Source: Aphanomyces cochlioides (Eukaryota > Oomycota > Saprolegniomycetes > Saprolegniales > Verrucalvaceae). From it: a stretch of 64,000 nucleotides of DNA. The notes under the pieces are model-generated. The model saw nothing but the letters and a program-made list of their open reading frames with translations. It did not search any database and was not told the DNA's origin. This document shows positions 43,701 through 53,049 of the stretch, piece after piece (the first letter of the stretch is position 1; each line of letters starts with the position of its first letter). The stretch covers positions 1,550,001 to 1,614,000 of the forward strand of contig JAHQRK010000005.1 of NCBI GenBank assembly GCA_019828595.1, written 5' to 3'. The translations under genes were made by a program, and so were the position numbers.

Positions 43701-45179
43701 AGGACCTCGTTCAAAAGCCATGGCTAATGCTATTAAACTGGGGTATTGCGCCGATTATTCCTTGGCGTACATTGAATTTCTGCACCGTGAAAATGATCCA
43801 ACGTCATGTACCCCCACTTTCCCAGGTCTTGTAGGAAAACCACATTTGCCTATTGTTTTATTGTTTGCTGGTATGGGCACCTATGAATCGCCGTTGTACC
43901 TAGATCCCAACGATCTTTTGGTGAGAAGTGTGCCGCAATCTCCAGAACTCACAGCATTTATTGACGAAGCGTGGATTGAAATTATTGCTGAATTAAATGC
44001 CATGCTGAGAATTGTTCATTTGAGAAATACGCTTAAGAGTCTAAGTGACTTAAGTGAAGTGACCAGGTACTGCGAACAAAAGAATGGCCAGTTGGTGGAC
44101 CACAATGGACAAAAAGCTCCTAGTCTTGGAGGACTTCGAATGCATCTTGGACGCTTTTACACGAACAGCAGTAATGACAGTTATAAGTGGGGATTGTACT
44201 TGACATGCGTTGAAAATAAGAAGAGCACCAAGGTATGTAGTAAGTACAACTATTGACTTAAGTATAATAGAGTACTCGTACACCTCGCCATGAAAAACGA
44301 TCCAGTCTTGGAATTAGGGAAGAGGCATTGCATGAATATCCAAATATGTGGTCTCCACCGAAAAATTTAAGTCGAACTCTTGGGTCGCGAGAAGTTAGCG
44401 GTTGGAATCGTCCACGTGACGAAACTTTGCCGATTCCTGGTGTTTTGATGAGCACAGAAGATTTGGAGGAGCATGAAGCTTTCATCATGGAAGGAAAGAA
44501 GTATGTATGGAATATTTTTGATTTCGTTCCCCACAATGTTCCAAGACCAGCGTCACTTTCCGAGGGATGGATCGTGTATATAGCCTTGCTGTGCTTTGTT
44601 TTACTGGATTTGGCAGCCACGTTGGGTACACTTGTGAATCTCAAATGCGTCGAAAATGGCATGGAAGTCCGCACTTGTACAAATCTTATTGTGTGGCCTG
44701 TACTACTGGTCTACCCTATGGCAATTATCATCGCTCCAATATGCGGCCTGGTAGCGTTGGCATTGTCGTCTCCTGTTGCAGCAAGAAAATATGGTCTTTG
44801 GAATTCTTGCTCAATTATTAATGTGGTTATTGCGATTGCTATTTGCTACATTGAGTCGGACAAGTTAGTGGCACCATACGTGACGCGTCCTCTTCCCCTC
44901 TTTCCATGTGCGGTTTTGATACTAAAACTTGCCCAAGCCAAAGCAATCGATATTTACATTGCTGATATAGAATCCACACGGCGTCGTCGAGGTTGGAGAG
45001 GCTTGATGAAGCGTCGGGACTCTGATACGAGTACTCCACCAAGCTCCCCATAGTAAGATTATTTGAGCTGTGACTAAGTTTCTCATCTCAATTACTCTAG
45101 TCAATCTCCCCGTGGCGAGACCTTGCCCTTTAAAGAGACTGAACCAGGAAGATTGTTGCCACAGTATGGCAGTCTGTAG
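40715..45179 (+). CDS. Large glycine-rich membrane protein resembling plant At5g11700/At4g32920-type proteins
   Basis: Four exons (40715-41222, 41264-44232, 44271-45052, 45101-45179) give 1,445 residues. The start CCACCATGA opens a signal peptide (MKGIISIVVFLTSMVVSQ), then a Thr/Pro-rich stretch. A long extracellular region has beta-helix-like Gly-rich repeats (for example GGGAGFGGNGGDS, GSGGGCPFGGSGGG) ending in a Cys-rich knot (CPPGYGGLLCRVCDVGTF). A membrane segment (FFSVAISAVIVIVGTGCM, ~res 820), a large cytosolic part and three C-terminal membrane segments follow. Architecture and size match a plant family of unknown function, from memory. The last intron and exon are inferred from a clean frame to QYGSL. 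Confidence 0.82.
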
Positions 45180-45396
45180 ATATCTCGTGTGAGGATTGGA
45201 TTATCTTAACAATTCGGTGTCAATAAATTAAACCTTGTCCATGGGACTAGTCGTGCTGGAAAGAACTCTTGCTCTATTAATCATGTGCACCAGTTTCTTG
45301 GACAAGTGATCTACTGTTGATATTTCACTTCGTGGTCACTGTGGATTATGCTGAAAATACCTTGATATCAAGACAGCTTTACTAAACACTTGGAGC
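45180..45396. other. 3' flank of the glycine-rich gene
   Basis: No coding sequence seen. Confidence 0.4.
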
Positions 45397-45726
45397 TCAT
45401 GGAAATTCAAAAATAGTTTTATTCATTTGGATGGGCATCACCAAACTTAACTCTATGGCAATTTCTGTCACAACAGCATTATGTCGTGAATCGATTGCTT
45501 CAAATGTCAGCTTTTGTTTCTTTCCGTTATACTTGACGTGGTTGTAGAAGTATCGTCTGTCTTTAGTTCCTTTCACCAATACTGTTTCACATGAAATAAC
45601 ATCTAGAACAGCAGAGATGAGGACTGTTATACGAGAGATTGCGATTTTTCGTATCAAACAATTTGAGGAGCCTAGCCGAGTGGAAATATTACTATTTTCG
45701 TGTTTCAACTCGAACATGCATTCCAT
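45397..45726 (-). CDS. Hypothetical small protein
   Basis: An open frame of 109 residues starting MECMFELKHENSN. The second half (TVLVKGTKDRRYFYNHVKYN) reads like a small structured domain, loosely like a chromo/Tudor-knot barrel, but I would not assign it. It lies between the glycine-rich gene and the BED protein and has no shared features with either. It may be an exon of something larger or chance. Confidence 0.3.
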   Translation of the reverse strand: MECMFELKHENSNISTRLGSSNCLIRKIAISRITVLISAVLDVISCETVLVKGTKDRRYFYNHVKYNGKKQKLTFEAIDSRHNAVVTEIAIELSLVMPIQMNKTIFEFP

Positions 45727-45820
45727 GACAACCTATTGTGGTGCCAGTTATCAGGAATGCTAACTGAAGAATTTCAAAAATTTTGGTCGAGGGTCATCTT
45801 GACACTTCGATGTTAATAAA

Positions 45821-47884
45821 TTAAACCTCGTCTTTGACAAATATGTCGAATAGTGAGGTATATTGGGAAAAACTGCGTAAACAAAGCTGAACACTTTGCT
45901 CGAAGAACGGCCCATTGCAATTTAATTCTGGTATGACGAGACAGCTTGATGGGATCGAAAAATAATCGCGCGCTAGTTTGGCAAGACGAGGAAAAGAAGA
46001 TTGGTTGGCATTCCACCACACAATTGGGTCACTAGCGGCGTCAAATGGCAGAGATGGAAATTCCAAATACACATCGATTTCATGTTGACTCGACTTTTGA
46101 CCCGCAAGGCCAAAGAACGATGCCATGGCTTTTGCCAGCTGACCAGGACTATTTTCTTCCTTCTTTTCTTCGACTTTGTCGCTCACAGTGTCTTCATTCG
46201 ACAAGACAACGCTTTCACAGGCTTGTTGCAAGGAGAACCGGGCGTTTTCTTTCACAATAGGTGATACGAATTGCATGTGTTTAAAGCGAGGATCCAGCAT
46301 GGCTGCCACGGCACCAAGGGCTTCACATGTTGACACGGCATCGGATAAAGCAACAAGAAGCGCGGCTTTTACTGAAGGTGCGCCTTCGTTCTTAGTTACG
46401 AGGCCACGAAGATTTTCAAGGACTGGAACCACCAAACTATAAGTGGCATTTGCTGACAGCATGGACTCAGCCGTCTCAAATGGAAGCAAGAGGGAAATTA
46501 TTGATTGAATTTGATCACTTTCGTCCAACGTTAATGTGCCCTCGTCATTTTTTTTGTCATTTTCAGTTTGAAGCGACGAAACGTTCTGCAGCATGACCAA
46601 AGTTTGGCGCCATGGCATTGTTCGCGTCAATACGTCGCTCAAATCGCCACTATTGCGTCCAAGTCCCATCACGGTTGCAATGGAAGTCACTTTGTCCAAC
46701 AGAGGCGTCACGACTCGAAGGCCTTCTTCGACACAGCGGTTGATGGTATGTGTCAGGGAAAGCACAACGCTGAATTCGCCACTTGAAACGGGAGCAATTG
46801 TCGACAAAAGAGTATGCAGATGCTCTGACGACGTTACGAAAACGCGTATGCACTCTTGTAAATTAGGTATAATGCGATACAATCGCGACAACAAGGCCAT
46901 GATTTGAGAAAGCTGCAAGTCGTGAGGAAATGTTTCAACCATGACCAAGACGCGATATGGGCAAAAGTGACGATCGACCCAGTGCAAACCAACAGCGACG
47001 GCTGTAAGACCTTGAGAGGGATACAAGAATTCTTCCACAGACACAGTGACATGCAAGGAATCAGTGGCCAGAAGGGTTGAAATTGACTCGCAACATGCTT
47101 TATACTTGTCTTCAATGAGTTGCGAAGCGTCGGCTTGAGTTGGAAGGGGGCCGACGATCATGGCTTGAAAGTTGCTCGACTCCAGAAGACGCAAGGGAAT
47201 GTTTTCTTGGATGAACAAGCGGAGAACATCGTTCTTAAAGCCAGAGCTCTCTTTTTTCTTGCACTTGACAAGGCGCCTTTTGGCGCTTGATTCGATTCCT
47301 GGAGGCGGTGTCTGAGATCGTTGTGGGGTGGACGAAGCGGAGGGAGAGGGATTCGACGAGGACACGGGTGTATTGGGCTGTGTCACCATAGTTAATGCCA
47401 CTGAATCTTCGCTCAATTGATGTTTTCGTGTTAAGTGTAAGCTCATATTACTCGTCCCGCCTGAATACTTGTATCGACCTTGCGAACATTGGCCATTACT
47501 TTCGCATATATTGCACTGGACAAACCCGACGCCATCGGGAGAATCCGCATGAACAAGAGTGAAATATTCCCACACCCAGCTTCGACTCTTTCTCTTCTTG
47601 CGATTTCCCTGAGGTACAATGGGAGGAGTCGTCAATGCTGTTAAGTTCACGTCGATCTTGACGTTGTTGCGCTGACCATATCCAGCACCACTGTACATTG
47701 GACCGCCATAATTGCCCATCAAGTTCATTGATAAATACACACGGCGCCAAGATGCCCACGGGACCTTAACGTCCTGTGCAGCGCCGGGTGTCGATGGCCA
47801 AATCAACTTCGTGGCCAAAGGCGCTGAAGTCCAATTAAAGTGGCGAATCCACTTGCATTGTCCAATTTGCCAACGATTGGTCAA
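45821..47884 (-). CDS. BED-finger/hAT-derived protein, candidate domesticated transposase
   Basis: An unbroken frame of 687 residues; a better start may be Met53 at 47728 (MNLMGNYGG). A BED-type zinc finger is visible: VQCNICES followed by SNMSLHLTRKH (C-x2-C ... H-x4-H pattern). A Ser/Pro linker precedes a hAT-like body with ALGAVAAMLDPRFKHMQF and a C-terminal dimerisation-like region, YLEFPSLPFDAASDPIVWWN and FPRLAKLARDYFSIPSS. The usual SERxFS signature after this point is gone, and the catalytic Asp motifs are not recognisable. No TIRs flank it. An intact long ORF without transposase chemistry suggests a host DNA-binding protein of ZBED type. Confidence 0.78.
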   Translation of the reverse strand: MTNRWQIGQCKWIRHFNWTSAPLATKLIWPSTPGAAQDVKVPWASWRRVYLSMNLMGNYGGPMYSGAGYGQRNNVKIDVNLTALTTPPIVPQGNRKKRKSRSWVWEYFTLVHADSPDGVGFVQCNICESNGQCSQGRYKYSGGTSNMSLHLTRKHQLSEDSVALTMVTQPNTPVSSSNPSPSASSTPQRSQTPPPGIESSAKRRLVKCKKKESSGFKNDVLRLFIQENIPLRLLESSNFQAMIVGPLPTQADASQLIEDKYKACCESISTLLATDSLHVTVSVEEFLYPSQGLTAVAVGLHWVDRHFCPYRVLVMVETFPHDLQLSQIMALLSRLYRIIPNLQECIRVFVTSSEHLHTLLSTIAPVSSGEFSVVLSLTHTINRCVEEGLRVVTPLLDKVTSIATVMGLGRNSGDLSDVLTRTMPWRQTLVMLQNVSSLQTENDKKNDEGTLTLDESDQIQSIISLLLPFETAESMLSANATYSLVVPVLENLRGLVTKNEGAPSVKAALLVALSDAVSTCEALGAVAAMLDPRFKHMQFVSPIVKENARFSLQQACESVVLSNEDTVSDKVEEKKEENSPGQLAKAMASFFGLAGQKSSQHEIDVYLEFPSLPFDAASDPIVWWNANQSSFPRLAKLARDYFSIPSSCLVIPELNCNGPFFEQSVQLCLRSFSQYTSLFDIFVKDEV

Positions 47885-48395
47885 ATATTATCCTTAACTG
47901 GCATGCATGGGAAATTTTACCACCAAAAACTAAATTCACATTCAGCGTCAAGAGGCTGTTCATTTTTGCCTTCATCGTTGATACTGAGGAGTATCAAATC
48001 GTTGCTTGATCTTATCCTTCCTTTGTACTCGCCAATTGCTGGTCCAGAGACAACTTCACCTTTCAAGCTCTACTAGAACCATCTAAACCGAGAAAAACTA
48101 CTTAGTATTATACAAGAAGTTTTACTTAAAACATCAGTGCCTGGCATTGTACAATTCGCGTATTCAACTCCGTCTTCGGATTTGACTTACAGTAACGTTA
48201 CCAGTATGAACATGGGATTGACTTTGGCACTCGCAGTTTAAGCATGCTCAAACTCTCGTCAAATCATCATGTCAACTGTCGATACAATGCGACTTCAATA
48301 TTACAACTGTCTTCAAATGAGCAGCATGCAATTCACTGTAGCAATAATTTATTTATCTGGAGCATTTTCAATTATTGATGTATGATTAAACATAA
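47885..48395. other. Intergenic, no gene recognised
   Basis: About 500 bp of AT-rich sequence upstream of both the BED gene and the second Crypton repeat. Confidence 0.35.
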
Positions 48396-48585
48396 AGGGC
48401 AGAACCGACAAATATCCGACAGATCTAGCCTCAGGATTGGTTAACCGACATGATTTGAATTTTTCAATTCGTCAAAAATGAAGACTTGGATTTGATTGGG
48501 CGATATGGATGTCGGTCGCCAACATAACACCCAACATATAACATATCACAAAAACTATTGGCTAAAACTCATAAACTTCGGATTT
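48396..48585 (+). repeat. Crypton upstream repeat, second element
   Basis: Upstream of the second recombinase and in the same relative orientation as in the first element: AACCGACAAATATCC, GGATTGGTTAACCGACA, TTTGATTGG, GTCGGTCGCC, AACATATAACATAT, CTATTGGC. The motif order matches the 34142 and 35922 repeats, though spacing differs. Confidence 0.6.
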
Positions 48586-48620
48586 AGTGGTTTCGTTTCA
48601 CTTGTGAAATCGTCGTCGAC

Positions 48621-50071
48621 ATGCCGTCAAAAGAAACGATACAGGACGCGTTCTACGGTGCATCCACAAAACGCGCTTACAAAACCTACCAAACGCAATT
48701 CGAGGAGTACGTTCAGCTACACTGTAAGGGTTTGGATCCGCGTCAAGCATCGCCAAAAATCTGCACGGACTTCTTTCACTTTCTTGCTGAAGATAAAGAC
48801 AAAAAAGCACGAACCATAGATCAAGCAAAGTCTGCGCTCGTTGCGTACTTTACATTTCACGGAGTTAATCCCAACCCTGCACAGAGCATTGAAGCTCGAC
48901 GATATGTAGTTGCTCTACAAAAATATAACAAGCAAAACAATATCGACGAAGAAAAGAAAGCCCACCCGTTGTCTGTCCATGAACTATCAACTCTACTCAA
49001 TTGTTTGTCCAATCAGCCTCCTTTCTTAGGCGCTATGCTGCGTTTGCTGTTTTGTGGTTGCTTTATGGGTTGCTTTCGCATCAGTGAAATGCTAAATCTA
49101 CGTTGGAACGATGTGACACTCGTTGAGGACGACAAGGGAAAATATTTGTCAGTGCGGCTCAAGTGGCACAAGAATGCAAAGGTGGTTGAAGAATGTCAAA
49201 TTTACCACCTCGTCGATGAGACTGCATTCCCTTGTCTACGTGTATGTGCTTTCTACGAAGAGTATGTCAGTCTGATTCGTGTGTCGTGCGTGAATATCAA
49301 CAAAGACGCGTTTGTGTTTCCAGCATTCAACTTACTCAATCAAATTACTCCTGTTGTGGATTGGTACAAGTGTCTTGACCAAAAGCACTTGCGAAAAATT
49401 CTACAAGACATGGTTCAAGCTTGCCCAAATTTGGCTATTGGTATCACATTGCACAGCATGCGCCGCGGCGGCGCTTTCTATCGAGTTTTCGAGTCCCCCC
49501 AACGACGTTTCATTTTTCGTGAACTGATGGCTTGGTGTCGCTGGGGGGACGAAAAAACTTGTTGCGAATATTTGATAACCCGCAGCATAAGCAACGAAAT
49601 TGACCCCAGGAATCTTCTACGAGCTCAACATCCAAATCTATTTCACCCTTTAAACACGCACAACACCACCCTCACCAACGCCGACGACATCGCCCGTTTG
49701 CTTGTGAACGTACTTGTGGAAAAGAACTTGATGAAAGAAATTCCACCAAACCCCCCACAAAAACAACGACAAGCAGCAATGGAAGAGTTTCTTGTCCAAA
49801 AAGCAATCCCCACAGCTCGTTGTGGAGAGAAGCCTGGCAACAGTGGTTTTTTGCTGATCCTAAAAAGGGTCATTACTGCGCACTCAAAGATTGTACCTCT
49901 GACATGATTCGAGAGGACCGAAAGAAATATTCCGAACGCCTGACATTTTCACTTGCATTCAATCGCTATAAGTCGTACGAGCAATTTTAGAGCGCATACG
50001 CCGGGTTTACTGGTTCCTCTTTGAAGTTGTTGCGTGAGATTAGACGCAGAAAACGAGAGAATAAATTGTAA
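48621..50071 (+). pseudogene. Crypton-type tyrosine recombinase, second copy, two lesions
   Basis: The frame runs from MPSKETIQDAF (48621) through STKRAYKTYQTQFEEYV, FRISEMLNLRW (Arg I), TLHSMRRGGAFYRVF (His-x-x-Arg) and TCCEYLIT (Tyr). It keeps open the region where the 34437 copy is frameshifted. Near 49828 a one-base shift moves the coding to the frame of EAWQQWFFADPKKG, and that frame meets a TAG at 49988-49990 before ending in RRRKREN at 50069-50071. All catalytic residues lie before the lesions. The two copies are clearly related yet diverged, on opposite strands 13 kb apart. Confidence 0.85.
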
Positions 50072-51108
50072 TCAATGCATTTGATATTCAGTTTTTTACC
50101 TAGGTTGATTGCGGCTAAGGTATTATGAATCCACAGTTTGGTCTAACCAGTGGAAGCGACGAAGGTGTTGCTTGTCGAGACAAAATGGCAAGCGCAGAGT
50201 TTGTAGCTTTGAGGATAATGCAGAGCACACGCATAACTTGGTCGCCCAAGGGAAAACAGGGCCTCACAGACTTTGTTTTCTTAGGGCACAACACCAAACG
50301 CAGAGCTTGAATGCGCCTGGGCAAAGCAGCCCGCCAGTGGTTTGTACAAGCCACAGTACAACGACGCACATGTAGCTTCGATGCCAGAGACTGAAAACGC
50401 TCAACAGCACAACGACACACATAGGGCTTGGACGCGCCAGGGACAGAGAACTTGCCAAACGCACGGCGAAAAGCACAGCCAAGCAACGACATAACGACAC
50501 ACACAATGCTCGGACGCACCAGGGACGGACAGCACACCAAAAGTCCAAGACACGGAACAACGACACATGTACAGCTTGGACATGCCAGGGACAGACAAGG
50601 CAATAGACCAAACGCAGAGCCTACAAGTCACAACAACATGACACCAAGAACTGTGACAACGGGACATACATATCATGAGAGGTGACTGGTGCTGGACGCC
50701 GCAAAATTTGAAGTGGAAATCGCTCACATGTCATTTTGGACTTCACCGTTGACAATGAAACTGGAAATCCAGAGAAGGAATCCTTATTTTGTCCAATCAA
50801 TGAATTGTCGGTTGGGAGTGTCGGTTCTTCATTATTATCCTTACATAAAAATTTCACCCCTTCGGAACAGAGTCCGCAACCGTTTTTAGGACACATGCGC
50901 CAATCGAGTAGGCATAATAATATCTACAAAAGTAGAGGAGTATTTTGCTGCAGTGTGGAGCTCTGATAGCGCATTGGTCGATTCAAGTCAGCCACGTTGT
51001 CAAACTTACGTCCATTCGAGTAACATGTTGCATCAACTGCCTATGTATTGGTAGACTTGTCACCTACCAGTAGAGTTCGCCCTATACATATACGAGTATA
51101 GAGCACTA
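50072..51108. other. Intergenic stretch with degenerate tandem repeat
   Basis: No gene. Contains the ~65-75-bp tandem repeat described separately (50288-50640); the rest shows nothing recognisable. Confidence 0.4.
50288..50640. repeat. Degenerate tandem repeat, ~5 copies of 65-75 bp
   Basis: Copies share the pattern ACGACACACA-(4-8 nt)-GCTTGGACGCGCCAGGGACAGA or close variants, often with CCAAACGCAGAG nearby. Units start near 50288, 50350, 50410, 50484 and 50549. The long open frames across it on both strands arise from the repeat periodicity. Confidence 0.65.
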
Positions 51109-53002
51109 CAGGGAACGACAGGTTATTTGGCCTACGAAGTTTCTCAATAGTAGTACATTTGGCACGACCAATCAACACTTGAGGCTCACTGAAATCGTTG
51201 TGATTGGCGGGATTTTTTTATCGACCCTGAAATATTTAAAAACGGAAAAAGGCGCGATTTTCGAGGTGGTCAATAATAATACGACTGCATCATTTCATAT
51301 TCAATGCTCAGACCCAAAAGGAACTACACGACACACACAATCGATGACCGACTGAAGGCACTTGAGCTGCTTAAGACAATGTCAGCTTACGAAGTGGCGA
51401 GACAAACCGGTTTGAGCCGCTGAACAAGCCAGAACTGGGCAAACGATTCCGACAAGATCCACGTCTTTGTGGGCGACAAGAAGAGAAAGAAGATTGGCGC
51501 ATGCGGACCCAAGGAAGCCATACCAAGTCCAGAGGAGCTAGTCAGCTACATGACTCTAATGCGTGAACAAGAAAGAGCTTTGACTTGTACTCACGTTGTC
51601 AATTGGCTCCGAAGACACCGCCGTGTATGGTTGAACGAATATTTGATGGACAAGGCGCCAGGGACAGCGTACGATAGTCTTCTGCGCCTTCTTCAGCGAT
51701 TTCCCCACCGACACAACTTCTCACGTCAACGACCCGGGAAACGCAAACAAACGCAAGGTGAATTGGATGCTGTCCAAGTAGAATTTGCCAAGGAGTTCCA
51801 CAACCAATACCGCATGTACAAGGACGACACAATCTATAATGTCGATGAGACAGGCATATACTACGAGATGCCACCACGAATCATCTGGTCAATCCGTGGA
51901 GGCGACGCAAAGATTGCGGCTGGCGAGAAGAACGCTTACCGAATGACATGTGTGTTGACGATTCGCGCTGATGGTTTGAAGTTGCCCATGACGTTCGTTC
52001 TTCGAGGCCAACCAGGCGGACGCATAGAGCAAACAGAGTTTGCGACGTTTCCCAAAGGCCACGTCTATATCATGCAAGAAAAAGCTTGGGTTGATGGGGA
52101 AGTTTGGCCTGAGTACCTGGATGAAATCCTTGGAAACACCATAACCGAGCCGTCTGTAGTTCTTGTCGACAATTTTGAGCCCCATGTGTCTGCGAAGGCG
52201 TACAAGTATGTACATGAACAGTTGGGATCACATCTTTGTGCCATTCCCCCCAATGCGACGAGCGTCTGTCAACCGTTGGATGTCGGTGTGATTGCTCCAT
52301 TCAAGCGCCACATGCGTGATTTGTGGCTGATGGAGGATGAAATCCGGAGCGCGGACAATGAAGAGGATGTTGATTCGCCAACCGCCCGACAGAAGAGGTT
52401 TGCAATGATCACTAGGGCTGTGAAGGCATGGTCAATGGTTGACACCGCCACTGTCGTGAAGAGTTTTAAAAAGAGTCTGCATGCGTAGATATAAGGTTAA
52501 TCAACGAAGAATGCGTGTATTTTGTCGCAGTATGGGCGTAGAGCCACGCGCGGCTCCGCCGCGCCGTCGAGCGATAGCGAGAGAGCCCCGCGGGGCCGAA
52601 ATTGTTTTTGGTGCAAAACTTTGAAGTCGATTTTGAAGGTGTTAGAGGCAGTTTTAGGCTTTGAAATGTGGCTAGTTGTGCTCGCCGTTGTCTATAGAGT
52701 ACTTGGCACCATTCAAATTCGCGATAGGATGATTTTACATGTTGTGAAGTGTATGATCCAATAAACTGTGAAAGAAGTTGTGATGTTTGTTTTGATGTTA
52801 TGGAGTTTACACAGGATTCGACGTATTATTAAATTCACCGTAAAATTTAAATCGAATCGTTTCTTGGTTTGAATTATATTTCGATCAGTCGATCGGATTG
52901 GTTGATATTGTTCACGAAGTTCGAACTTCATTGACCAATCACTATTGATTATTTACATATGTTCGAAGCAAGTCTGCAGGCCAAATAACCTGTCGTTCCC
53001 TG
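51109..53002 (+). mobile_element. Tigger/pogo-like DNA transposon with perfect 25-bp TIRs
   Basis: Both ends read CAGGGAACGACAGGTTATTT and on through GGCCT, 25 bp identical, at 51109 and inverted at 53002. TA flanks both sides (51107-51108, 53003-53004). The 1,894-bp element carries one transposase gene. Perfect TIRs and a single nonsense lesion point to recent activity. Confidence 0.93.
51304..52488 (+). pseudogene. Tigger-type DDE transposase with one internal stop
   Basis: From the ATG at 51304 the frame encodes 394 residues with a single TGA at codon 40 (51421-51423), inside the first HTH (VARQTGLSR). Downstream is open: YNVDETGIYY (first Asp), VLVDNFEPHV (second Asp) and CQPLDVGVIAPFKRHM (third acidic residue). 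The middle CENP-B-like H-T-H region includes TYDSLLRLLQRF-like sequence. CGA to TGA by a single C-to-T change would explain the stop. A downstream start could still give a catalytic domain without the first HTH. Confidence 0.88.
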
Positions 53003-53049
53003 TATACGTCTTTATACACGTATAATTTGTATACCATAATTTAATATAC

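Noticed and set aside
50115..50603. Cys-rich minus-strand ORF of 162 residues
   Set aside because: Its pattern follows the 65-75-bp tandem repeat period, with open frames on several phases; repeat-derived, not a gene.
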